From assembly GCA_021018995.1 (NCBI GenBank), contig CM037585.1:63986646-64050645 (forward strand): a stretch of DNA of 64,000 nt, written 5' to 3'. Source of the stretch: Chloranthus sessilifolius. Taxonomy: Eukaryota > Streptophyta > Magnoliopsida > Chloranthales > Chloranthaceae. A model generated the notes under the pieces. It was not told the DNA's origin. It did not search any database and was given only the letters and a program-made list of their open reading frames with translations. The position numbers and the translations under genes are program-made. Shown in pieces: positions 1-11,399 of the stretch. The stretch's first letter is position 1. Every line of letters starts with the position of its first letter.

Positions 1-450
1 CAGTGGATTGAATTTGATATGAAATGAAATGGAGTTTATGAGTTCAAAAAATAAAAAAGATAAAAGATAAATCGAGATAAAGATAGAAGATTGTGGGTTT
101 CGCACCCTTGGCTTCACACCAAACCCTTCGCGGGAGAGAAGATTCACTCTTCAAAATAGCTCATCTCAAGCAGAAGCAAAATAGGTTTTCATTCATAATC
201 AATAGTTAATTACATTGTTTATTAATGACCTTATATAGGAGGCCTCTAAAACAAAAGAAAACAATAAAACAATTACTCTAAAAAGGACAAGTTTGCCCCA
301 AAACTACGATTTTCGTCTTTTGGCAGAGCCCACTTATGCGAAAATTCAATCGATCGATACTAAGCTCGATCGATCGAATTATATATATATAATTATATAG
401 AAGTCTCGAGTCACAAATCGATCGATCGAAAATTGTACTCGACCAATTGA

Positions 451-452
451 TT

Positions 453-488
<36 letters not shown>

Positions 489-694
489 CATGGGTTAAAA
501 TGCCGGAAAACCGATACGTATCGTAAATTCAAAAAACCGTGCACGGACGATACGTTAAACGATCTTTATCTTAGACGATACATTGAATGTATCAAATATT
601 ATTTATGTCTAAATGAGCGATACGGTACATTTAATGTACCGTATCGTTCACGTCCGATACCGATACGTATCGGTATCGGACGATATTTTGATCC

Positions 695-754
<60 letters not shown>
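451..754. repeat. (TA)n microsatellite with a nested palindromic MITE, Micron-like
   Basis: TA repeats at 451-488 and 698-754 enclose a 209-bp core at 489-697. The core starts CATGGGTTAAAATGCCGG and ends with the near-complement CGATATTTTGATCCATG, so it has imperfect terminal inverted repeats. Inside are further palindromes: CGATACGTATCG, and GATACGGTACATTTAATGTA followed by its complement. The right LTR of E1 lacks the whole block, so it arrived after E1 inserted. Insertion in TA microsatellites is the hallmark of Micron MITEs of rice; membership of that family is inference. Confidence 0.7.
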
Positions 755-756
<2 letters not shown>

Positions 757-849
757 CATTAAGTCTCGGTTCCATTCGATCGATCAAAAATTACCTTCAA
801 TCGATCAACTGAGAACAAAACTTCGCCAAAACTTAATTTCCCACTGGCC

Positions 850-957
850 GCAATCGATCGATCGATTCTAGGAGTTCGATCGATCGATTCTAGGTGTTCG
901 ATCGATCGATTCCAGGCGTTCGATCGATCGATTCCAGGCGTTCGATCAATCGATTGT
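850..957. repeat. 22-bp palindromic minisatellite in E1 LTR
   Basis: About five copies of a 22-bp unit built on GTTCGATCGATCGATTCTAGG run head to tail. The sister LTR has only about one copy, at 25735-25772. Confidence 0.85.
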
Positions 958-1515
958 GTAATCTCTTGTGTTCCCCTTTATGCTCCTTTACGCCTGGTTA
1001 TAATTTCCATTTCGCTTCTTCCGATGTCGGGACACATGATATGGCCCAAAGCCTATGTCCACAATGTGGGCATCCTAGTCAACTCTCCTGAACCGAAAAG
1101 GTTTCATCACCGATGAAGCAGAGTCGTGATATCGATCGAGCATGTCAGGGTCTAGGCTACAAGCCTCGTCTTCATTTATCCACGCATTTTTCGATTCCGA
1201 CTTGTCCATCCATTTCACCAAATACTTCTAAAATCCTCCATCATGGGTGGACACCACAATACCATCCAATATCTCTTCGATTACATCTTTCCACTGCCTG
1301 CTTGGGGAAGGAAGTGGTTGGGCCTGCAAGGGAGGGGTGGGTGTGTGGATAGGTGTTGGTTGGAAAGCGTTGCAAAGAGGAGGGGTTGAGCCCAGAGAAG
1401 GGACTAGGTCCTCCAGATTGAACGCTGAGTTGATCCCTGTATCTGGAGGAAGCTCAAGAACATAAGCATTAGGACCACTCCTTGCAACAATTCTAAAAGG
1501 CCCAGTGTCACGGGC

Positions 1516-3840
1516 TTAGAGCTTTTTGGCGAGCCTAATCCGAACCATGACATGATCACTTATTAGGAATTCCTTGAAACACTTATGCGTATCCGCCGAT
1601 ATTTTGTATTGTTCATTGTTTGAATTAATTTTATGTCTAATTTCGGCATGCAAACTATGAATATGTTGTGTGAATGCATCTGCAAACTTGGACACTTGAT
1701 GTGATGCAGACATGGGGATTAAATCAAGGGGTGTTCTAGGCCTATGACTATGTACAACCTCAAACGGACTCATGCCTATGGACCTATTGACAGAATTATT
1801 ATATGCAAACTCGACCATTGGCAATGTAGAATCCTAAGTCCTAATGTGATCACCAACAAGACAATGAAGGAGGTTACCTAAGCTTCTATTAGTAACTTCG
1901 GTTTGACCATCGGTTTAAGGGTGGTAGGCCGAAGAGAACTGTAGCATGGTACCCATCATGTGCCACAAGGTTTTCCAAAAATAACTAGTGAACTTTACGT
2001 CCCTATCAGACACGATGGTTTTGGATAACCCATGGAGACGGACAACCTCCTCGAAAAATAACTTTGCGATATGAGCCGCATCAAAGGTTTTAGAGCAGGG
2101 TATGAAGTGGGTCATCTTAGAGAAGCGGTCCACTATCAGAAAAATGGAATCATGCTTTCGCGGAGTCTTGGGGAGCTCGAGCATGAAATCCATAGAGATG
2201 TCCTACCACGAGGTGTGTGGCACGCGTAATGGGGTGTATAGGCCAGTGTTTTGTTTACTCAGCTTGGCCACTTAGCATGTACCACATTGTTTCACAGCCC
2301 GTGAAACATCTCTCATAAGGCTTGGCTGGTAAAACCTATCCTCGACGAGCACAATGGTCTTGTTACGCCAGAAATGTTCGGCAATCCCTCCGACATGTAA
2401 CTCCCAAATGAGGAAGTCAAGCAACGAAGTGTGATGTACAGGCGATTGCCTTTGAACAAATACCCGTCCTGCAGCGTATACTTGGAGTTAGTGCTGGTTG
2501 GATTATCAAGGAGAGCAGTGTATTCCACCCCGAAATCTGGGCACTCAGGATACTCTTGTTTCAATTGCTCAAATCCAAGTTCATAGTATGCAAAGTCGCC
2601 ACCCGTTGACTAAGCGCACCAGCCGCTTTGTTTTCAACATTGGCCTTGTGCTTCAATACGAATGTGAACCCTTGAAGGTATTTGACCCATGTCGCGTGTC
2701 TCGGGTTCAACTTCGTTTTGGGAGCAAGGAAGTGAAAGGCTTCATGATCGAAAAACAACATAAATTCTTGCGGTCTAAGGTAATGTTTTCAATGCCAAAT
2801 AGATCGAACGACCGCATAAAACTCCTTATCATAGGTGGAGTATTTTTGCTTCACCTCGTTAAGCTTCTCGCTAAAGTAGGCCACAGGATGGCCCTCTTGG
2901 CTAAGCACTCCACCTATACCTATACCCGACGAGTCCCATGCTACTTCAAAGACTTTAGAAAAGTCTGGTCGACGCATGACGAGTGCACTAGTCATTCTCT
3001 CCTTAATCGCGGCAAAGGCCTTCGTCACGGTTTTGCTCCAGTGACACTCCCCATTTTTCATGCAATCGGTGATGGGAGAAATAATGGTGCTAAAACTTCA
3101 AATGAAGCGACGATAGAATGTAGCCAAGCCATGGACACTACAAACTTCGTGAATATTTCTAGGTTCGGGTCACTCCACAATAGCCTTTAACCTTTTTGGG
3201 GTCCGCAACCATCCCGTCGGTTGAGACAATGAATCCCAAGAAGACAACGGATCGTTGCATGAATGTGCAGTTCTTAAAATTCGCATATAATTTATCTCCC
3301 CTCAAGGTCTCGCAAACAAACCTAAGGTGGATCAATGTTGTTCCTTGTCATGACTGTAAATCAAGATGTCAAAATACAAAAGGAATTTGCCTAAGAACGA
3401 CCTCAACACCTGGGTAATGAGCCTCATGAAAGTGCTCAGGGCATTAGATAGCCCAAAAGGCATGACCATCCACTGATAAAGACTATGTTTAGTCTTGAAG
3501 GCGATTTTTCACTCATCACCGGGGCAGATACGGACTTGATAGTAGCCACTCTTAAGGTCCATCTTGGAGAAGATAATGACTCCATCATATCCAACATGTC
3601 ATCGAGCCTCGGTATGGGAAACTGATACTTGACCATAATCTTATAGATAGCCTGACTATCTACACACATGCGCCAAGTACCATCTTTCTTAGGTGTAAGT
3701 AGTGCAGGTACGACACAAGAGCTCAGACTCTCTTAGATGAACCTCTTCCAAATGAGCTCATCCAATTGCCGAGTTAACTCGGCGTGTTCAACCGGATTCA
3801 ACCTGTAATGTTGCAGGTTCGGTAGGGTAGATCAGGAAAC
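1516..3840 (-). pseudogene. E1 pol relic: integrase, RNase H and reverse transcriptase
   Basis: On the minus strand the right part (about 3430-3840) resembles reverse transcriptase ([20 protein letters not shown], then LDDMLDMM). The middle (about 2560-3061) resembles the RNase H region (GIGGVLSQEGHPVAYFSEKL, STYDKEFYAVV). The left part (1516-2330) is integrase, with [16 protein letters not shown] and [13 protein letters not shown] covering two of the three catalytic acidic positions, followed by MVEFAYNNSVNRSIGMSPFE. It is broken in several places and cannot be a working gene. Confidence 0.85.
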
Positions 3841-4001
3841 AAAAGTCTATGGCGTGATGAATGTCACGCACGAGAGGGAGCTCATTAGGTAAGTCTTCTG
3901 GGAAGACATCCGCAAATTCTTTCAAAATCGGCTCAACATCCTTGGGGTACTTGCCCACAGACTCGAGAGTACGCACGACGGTGACAACGTACACCACGTT
4001 C

Positions 4002-4520
4002 TCATCTAAATACGCTCTCAAACTCCGAAGGGCTCACAATATTGATGGTCTTAGATTGACTGCCCTTCTTTTCTGCTTTGTTGGTCGATGGTGCTTTGGG
4101 AGGCAAGGGATTTAAAGTGATCTTCTTGCCCTTATATGTGAACGTGCATACGTTAGATCGACCCAAAATGGTCATGTCCAAGTCATAAAGCCACGGCCTC
4201 CTCAAAATGATATGGCCCACATCCATCGGCACCACATCACACAACAAGGTGCCGGAACACGAGCCCAATTGAATTGGCAAGCGACACCTTTGCGACGCAC
4301 GAATGGATGAAGAGTCAACCCATGCAACTTTATATGGTCTCGGGTGAGCTTCGGCTGTAAGCCCTAAGCGAGTGATGGAGTGTGTCGACACCACATTGGT
4401 GCAACTCCCGCTATTCATGATAACCCTACAACTTTTTGTTCCACATGTGGCGAATGTGTGGAAGATGTTCTCCCTACGACAATCCTCCTTTTCATCCCGT
4501 TGAGGTTGTGCAAGGGCACA
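4002..4520 (-). pseudogene. E1 protease region
   Basis: The minus strand resembles a Gypsy retropepsin-like region (SGSCTNVVSTHSITRLGL, then DVGHIILRRPWLYDLD). Its upstream continuation, the gag zinc knuckle, lies on the far side of E2 at 18038-18318. This shows that E2 landed in an already assembled E1. Confidence 0.75.
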
Positions 4521-4525
4521 CCTCA
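4521..4525. repeat. Target-site duplication of E2, left copy
   Basis: CCTCA precedes the TG start of the left LTR and recurs at 18033-18037 after the CA end of the right LTR. Confidence 0.9.
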
Positions 4526-6762
4526 TGTGACAGCCCGGATTTTACTAACCTAAAATCATTGCTGTCGGATTACCGTTCAAGGCGATCCACGAGTTACCGA
4601 ACACTTGGTACATCCACACTAAGCAGAACTCAAAGCAGATATCTCTAACTAAGCAGATAGAGTCATATACAACAAAAGAAAGTTTCAATTCTATATTTAA
4701 AATATATCAAAATGACGATTCTAATTTCATGCAAAGATACATGGACAAAAGAACCGAAACGAACCACCGGTGATGGCCGACCATCACCGAAACAATGGTT
4801 CACAAAACAATATCTATAATAATTACATGATTCTAAATTCTAACCATAGATGGTTGGACATACCAAGACTTAACCATAAAATTACTAAACAAATCTAACA
4901 CAAATCCCAACTATGGGAAGAACTCTTCTGGAGGGGGCTCAGTCTCCTCTAGAATATAATCTGGATCTTCCTCGAGCTCCAAATCCTTATCTGTATCTGT
5001 TCCTGTGAAGTATAGTCGAAGGGTGAGCTAACAGTCTAAGCTCAATCGGGGAACCTTTTTAGCATTTAATATCATATTTCAAAGCATAAATTTCGATAAC
5101 TGATTTCATAAGCACATTTCACATTTTACGAGGATTTCAAGATGTTGAACTTCAATCACACGCACAATTCAAATACTTGTTTGAAATCTTGGAACATAAC
5201 TTAAAACAATAACTTAAATACTATTCCAAGCAAATATAGCATCGAAAGCCACACTTATACCGATGGGAATCCCTAACCATCATCATTCAATGAACCATTT
5301 TTCACAATTGCCCAAGCCCCGGCGTATGAGGGATACTTGTGCTAAACGAAGTTTTACCGTTGGCCAGTAGAAATGTACGGATATCCCGCCATACCGGATC
5401 ACAAGGGATTCGTTTCACGTGAACCTTAAATTATTGTGCAAATTCTAACTTATAGTTTAATACCATGTAAAGTGATTACATTATAATTATTTTTGAAATC
5501 TAGAATCCATACACGAGTCCGGAGTTCTCACAAACACACTTATCACATCACATTTCGAATCGCATTTACAAAGCTTGTTTTGAAATATTCGAAAATCAAA
5601 GGTTTAAATGCACATCAACTTGTCATGTCTTATCTTATCATATCATTCAATCTATACAAAGCACATCAGATTCAATATTCTTAAGTTTCCCCTACCTCAG
5701 TCACGACTCAAGCAAAATCACACGAAGCTGTTCGAGACTTCTCGCGGATATTCACCACTTTAACCTACATCCCAAATCATCCAAAGGCCCTTTAGAAATG
5801 TCTAAGGAAGCCTAACGATCAAAGTTTCCGAAAACTTCACGAGAAAACAGCCAAAATTGCCATAACTTTGTATCTCATGCGCGCTAGTCACATGGCACAC
5901 TCTGCTCACGCGAGCAAGGAACAAAGGCTCACTGGAGTCTCTTTCCCTCTGTTTCTCGTGCGCGCGAGGCTCATTGGGGCCTATCTGAAGGAATCTCATG
6001 CGCGCGAGGAGCTAAGCTCGCACACACGAGATTCAGAAACCCATCAAATCAGATCTTCCAAGTTTCTGAACTCATTCCTATCGCGATTTTCTGTCTTTCT
6101 TACCCACACTCTTCACACAATTCTACACATAATTCTACAATTTTAACATCTTTGAATTGCGGTTTCTCACCTTCTAAGCTAGCAAAACCACGCGATACAA
6201 AAGCAAGAATCGGAGCAATTTGTGCTTTCCCCTCTTTACACACAATGGGTTTCAAAACCCATCCGACCACAATCCACGCTCCACAAACTCTCACAATGTC
6301 GCAAATCGACGGCAACTACTCCTTTAAAAAAGATCGCGAAATTTTACGAAGGCTAAGAGCATAGGAGTACACGAATTTGGCGAACCTCTTCTCCTTCACA
6401 ACCTTTCTCACTCTCTCTCTCTAAGTAAACAAAGCAAGAAAAAGAAATCAAAGGGATTGGTGCACGTGAGGTCATCCTCACTTATCCAAAGAGCGATTTC
6501 TTCAATGTGAGACACACACACACACGTGTGTTTGTTCCTATCCATTTGAATTGCTTGGTGTGAACATACACCTAGGTGTGTGTTAAATTGCTTTGGTACC
6601 CTTGCAAACCGCACACACCGAACTTGGTACTCGCTCAATCTCACGTGCTCACTGGTCATCACACACACATTTCGATCTTGCCAAATCCATAACAATACAG
6701 TGTACCACACCTATACATGTACCTATTTGACTTACACGGTTTCCTAAGTTTGGGATATTACA
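4526..6762 (-). repeat. E2 3' LTR
   Basis: It matches 15763-18032 almost end to end. It carries a cluster of CTCGYGCGCGCGAG-like palindromes at 5873-6030 and a short (CT)n at about 6410-6422. The purine-rich AGTAGGGGCGGA on the minus strand just inside it (6763-6775) is the likely polypurine tract. Confidence 0.92.
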
Positions 6763-7860
6763 TCCGCCCCTACTTATAAAAAATTTCGTCCTCGAAAATT
6801 GACCTAAGTGATTCGGATTCGAACACGCTAAGAAATGCCTACAGACAGTTAAGCTACAAAAGTGAGCTAAGTGAGACCATCAATTTCAGGGTACAAGTAG
6901 GTACTTCCATCACATGCATACTACTAATGTCAATAGCGACAGACACGCCACCCTGCATGATTCAAAATTTCAACACCACAGAAACATAAATGCAGAATCG
7001 GAAAGACACACTCACCATTAAAGCAACAAGTAACTAAGCCAAGTCACAAGATGTTCACACCCTGCAAGAGAGCATAACCAGATCTATAACCCAAATGTTT
7101 AATTAGTCAAAGCTAATTGAACCAATGTGCGTGCACAAAAATGAAAACCCTACATATCCACACACATGCACAAGAGAACTTCAACAATCGAAGTTTGTGA
7201 GTTATCATTCCTAACGAACCACACACACATCCAGTTAAACATGTTTCGATATTGTTCCGATCCCCATAACAGAATTTACAATGCTAACATACACAATAGA
7301 TTCATCGACGACCACATAATAGTATTTAAACACACTAAAGCAAAACCAGTCACACCCATTAACGTTTACGTAAGACAATTTCACGACATGTCCATACCTT
7401 GCATGAAAACACGGCCATAGTAATAGCCATGACATTCCGAATTAGCCAAAGCTAATTGAATCGTCCTACCTGCACGAAAATCCACAATCTAACATCGACA
7501 TTCCACATATCCACAACATTCACACTAGCAACCTCCTAACCATGCGATCATAGCACATTTATAGATAACGAAAAGCTACCAATCAAATAAGCACAATGGC
7601 TATAACACAATTCATAAAACAAAATTCCCATTCACATTCAAAAGAAAACTTCTTTTGGCCAAATTAAACCTATGAAACCATCCACATGTGGCAATCATGC
7701 CACCATAGTTTTAGGACTAAAACACCATATTTAAACTATCCACATGTGGCAACCATGCCACCATAGTTTTAGGACTTAAACACCAGCAAACTACAAAATG
7801 AATATTATATTACATTCCCAAAACAAACTCCCCCAAAATAAACTCTATGGGCCAAACTCG
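6763..7860 (-). other. E2 non-coding stretch before the 3' LTR
   Basis: AT-rich with no convincing coding frame. It holds a 58-bp-period direct repeat at 7682-7784 and two copies of AAAGCTAATTGAA (about 7091 and 7447). Confidence 0.6.
7682..7784. repeat. Two-copy direct repeat, period 58 bp
   Basis: CCACATGTGGCAATCATGCC and the following 25 bases at 7682-7726 recur at 7740-7784 with few changes. CCACATGTGG is itself a palindrome. Confidence 0.85.
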
Positions 7861-7975
7861 TCTATCAGTCCTCAGCACCACCAGGCTGCTCGTCAAAGTC
7901 CTCAGGTCCTCCCGCTCCAGAACTAGAAGCCTTGGGTACATAGGCTCGTGCAGCCGCCATGCGCTATAAATAGTC

Positions 7976-9165
7976 TTAAGGGTACATGTAGCGCATCGAG
8001 TCGGTCAGCAATGCCTCGTGATAATGGAGCTGGCGTGTGATCTGCTGGTTCTGCTGCTCAACCCTCTGAAGTGCCAGGTCCTGCAAATCCATCCTTCTAA
8101 AAAGTTCTGCCGTGAAGTCCGCACCATATAGAGGAATTTGCGGCTGGACTAGAACCTGTTGTGGTGGTATCGGGGCTTGAGCTGCCTGCTCGAGTCCAGG
8201 GTGAGGGGGTTGCTGTTGTTCTTGTTGTTGTTGCGCACGTTGCGCTATTTCTCTTTCCATTTTCCTTCTAACACTTCCTCGGAGGCTAGTGTAGCTAAGG
8301 TTTATATCCGTAACCCGATAAGTTTTAACATTATCCGTGTATAGGAGTTCATCCGGGTGAACCTCATAACCATCGACGTCTGATGAGGGCTCATACTGCT
8401 CAATCATTTTTTAGATTAACCGAGCATAGGGTAAACGGTTTAACACGATTGGAACTGCTCCAAGCTCGGTACGGTCGTGGGCATATTTTATTCCTTCTCT
8501 CACTAAGGCAGGTGCATTAGACCACCTGTTTTGGTGAGCCGCAAACAGGGCTTGAAGGAACGGATCCCGTCATTCTTGTTCATGACCCAAAGGAAAAAAA
8601 AAATTCCTAAAAATGATATCCAAAGGCCATAGGTGTTCTGGCAACTGGGCCCTCGTAACAGATTTCCCGGTTCCAGTCTCTCCATTGGTCTTCTGAGCCA
8701 CAACGTGATGAAAATTGACTATTTCACGGATCGGGGACCCCACACCCCCCATCAACCAAGAATTCCCAAGAGCAATTCATTGCCTTGGAAATGTCTTTTT
8801 GGTCAAAGACAAGGGTCCTCTCGTCGATTGTGGCAATCAATTTAGTGTTGGTTGGGTCCGTCCGTAAAGTCTGATCAAACAACTTGACCAAGCATGGGTA
8901 GTAGTAATTGTAGAATGGCCGCAAAATGGATTTCATCCCGGTCATTGTGAGGTAATTTAGGGTCCATTCCGTGGCCTGTTGGTCTTTGAAAATATCTTTG
9001 TGAAACGACCATTCGAGTTCAAACGTTTTAAACTCCCATCATTTGGTGGGTTGGACAGGAGGATTCGATGGAGGAACCACCTTAGCTCGCTTAGAACTCG
9101 GCGGTTTGCTGGCAGATTTCTTCTTAGGATTTGAGCGTTTTGGTGCCACCCTAGGAATTTCTAAG
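7976..9165 (-). pseudogene. E2 additional open region 3' of pol (function unknown)
   Basis: Read on the minus strand from about 9165, it starts with a basic Lys/Arg-rich stretch (KRSNPKKKSASKPPSSKRAK). Next comes a globular-looking part (WTLNYLTMTGMKSILRPFYN, then RTDPTNTKLIATIDERTLVF), then a Gln/Pro-rich stretch (QQQQEQQQPPHP), then a coiled-coil-like end (QDLALQRVEQQNQQITRQLH). It lies between the chromodomain and the 3' LTR in the sense direction, where some plant Gypsy elements have an extra ORF. I do not recognise a catalytic motif. The copy is broken. The basic start could be a nuclear or DNA-binding tail, which is inference. Confidence 0.6.
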
Positions 9166-9740
9166 AAAAAGAAAGAAACTAACTTTTAAAAAGGTAAAGC
9201 TTACCTTTTTTGCGAAGAATATCTATGGAATTTCGTTGGGGATTGACGGCTTAAGCGATTTCGAAGAAAATTCGATAGCACGCGAAGATGGAAGAAAACC
9301 CTAAGATCCCCCCCTTCGTCTCACGCGAAACGACCAAGAAAAGGGTTAAAACCCTTGTATAGCCCAACACTCGTGCACGCGACAACTAAAGCTAGGGCGC
9401 GCGAGCCTCAGTCCGCCACAAGGAATTGAATTCCCTTCTTTTTTGTTCTTCCTAAGTGACTCACGCAAGCGAGATTTGGACCTCGGGCACCCGAGTTCAC
9501 AAACACCTCTTTGTCATGTTGATTCTTGTTTTGGTTTTCTTTCTCCCAAATTCATTCTCATCCCCACGATGTGTAGGATACCATTTGGCACTAACATTTT
9601 TACCTGCAAACCCATTGACATTAACGAAAATTTCAGGTCTCATACATCATTAATCCACCACAATTTCACATCAAATTTCCACATCTTTTAGTCCAGCAGT
9701 AATTTAACTTAAATTAAAAAACTTCAAATTTGGACTCGGT
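9166..9740 (-). other. E2 spacer between pol and the extra open region
   Basis: No coding frame is supported. It contains more CTCG...CGAG-type palindromes (about 9368-9400 and 9462-9500), like those in the LTRs of this element. Confidence 0.5.
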
Positions 9741-11210
9741 TTACTCAAACAGTTGCGGGCACGCGGCGCGCATGTCCGACTCACGTTCCCAAGTGGCTTC
9801 TTCCGGTGAATGGTTCCGCCATCTGACAAGTACCAATGGGATCCTTTTGGTGCGTAGTACTTGTTCCTTCCGATCGAGAATTTGTATCAGCTCTTCCCTA
9901 ACCGTCGTCAAGTCTTCCTGAATTTCAATCGGTTGGTAATCTAGGATGTGAGTTGGATCCTTCACGCGTCGTCTCAACATCGACACATGAAATACATTAT
10001 GCATGCTTGAGAGTTGCGGTGGTAGAGCAACTCTCAAGTAACTTCTCCAACGCGTCCCAAAACCTCAAAAGGTTCCACGTAACGTAGACTCAGCTTTCCA
10101 CGCTTCCCGAAGCGCATTACGCCTTTAGTAGGCGAAATTTTGATGAAGACATTGTCTCCCATCTGAAAGAAATGTACTGCATTAATATTGCTACTATATG
10201 TACATATATATCGAAGTTTGCAACGCAACCAAGGCATTAAGTTTACCTGAAACTCAATGCTCATTCTTTTAAGGTCAGCATAGCTCTTGTCTGCTCTGTA
10301 CGACTTTTAACCTCTCACGAATCAAACGTACTGCTTCGGTAGTGCTTTCAATAATTTATGGGCCCCAAATAAACTTTTCTCCCGTTTCTTCCCGATTGAT
10401 TGGATTGGAGATTTACATCATCTCCTATATAATGCTTCATATGGTGTCATACCGATACTCGTCTAATAGCTATTATTGTGTGCGAACTCGATCAGGGGTA
10501 AATATTGATCCCATGATCCTTGAAAATCACGCATACAAGCTCGTAGCATTTCTATGATCTAATTTACCCTTTTCGTTTATCCATCTGTCAGTGGGTGAAA
10601 CGCTGACTGAAGTCCAACCTCGTACCCATCCCTTTTTGAAACTTCTGCCAAAACTGTGAGGTATACAACGGATCTCAATCTAAAACAAAGCTCACAGGAA
10701 TATCGTGCAGTTGGACGATCTCTTTCATGTACATTTCTGCAAGCCTACTTGCCGTATACGTCGTATTGTATGGCAAAAAATGGGCTAACTTGGTCAGTCT
10801 ATCGACGACTACCCAAATGGCGTAGTGCTTCTTCGCTGTCCTTAGTAATCCCAAAATAAAATCCATGGAAATGGATTCCCACTTCCATTCTGGTATTGGT
10901 AGTGGTTGCAATAAACCAGATGGATGCCTGTGATCCACCTTTACCTGTTGACATACTAAGCACCTTGAAACGTACTCAGCGACATCCTTCTTCAAACCTC
11001 TCCACCAAAAATTATTCTTCAGATCTTGTTACATCTTAGTACCACCAGGATGGATCGCATATTTCGGCTTACAAGCTTCTTCTAAAATGGTATGCCGCAG
11101 ATCGGCATTGATCGGTATACATAGATGGCCTCTAAACTGTAATGATCGATCACTCTTGATGAAGAACTCTTGACTAGTACCGTCGATCACTCCTTGCCTG
11201 AACTTCAATA
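9741..11210 (-). pseudogene. E2 integrase with chromodomain
   Basis: On the minus strand 10675-10995 gives the integrase zinc-binding end and catalytic core (YVSRCLVCQQVKVDHRHPSG, then SISMDFILGL and VVDRLTKLAHFLP). About 10034-10140 gives the C-terminal part (VFIKISPTKGVMRFGKRGKL). 9741-10037 gives a chromodomain-like tail (VFHVSMLRRRVKDPTHIL, then LVRWRNHSPEEATWERESDM). The order is typical of chromoviruses, whose chromodomain helps target integration to chromatin. This copy is a fossil with several breaks. Confidence 0.88.
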
Positions 11211-11399
11211 ATTATGCATCTTTCATTTGAAGCTCATAGATGTGATCAAAGATTGTTGGTTTGATTGTGACATTTGCCACTAAAGCTCCCGAATCTTTTA
11301 CCTCGATGTTCATGTCATAAAATGAAATGTCTTCCAATAGCTTCCATCTAGGATTCCAAAAACGAGACTCAATAGCTGAGCCGAAGTCTTTCAACTCAA

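Larger units (their letters stand above)
1..1081 (-). repeat. 3' LTR of E1 (left part outside window)
   Basis: It aligns with 25210-25893 of the right LTR, including the runs around CTTCACACCAAACCCTTCG and TTATATAGGAGGCCTC; the latter holds a TATA-like TATATAAG on the minus strand at about 231-239. It ends in ...CCTAGTCA at 1081. A (TA)n tract with a nested MITE (451-754) and a longer palindromic minisatellite (850-957) distinguish it from the right LTR. Confidence 0.85.

Noticed and set aside
447-812. Open frame rich in Tyr-Ile repeats
   Set aside because: It is the translation of the TA microsatellite and the MITE.
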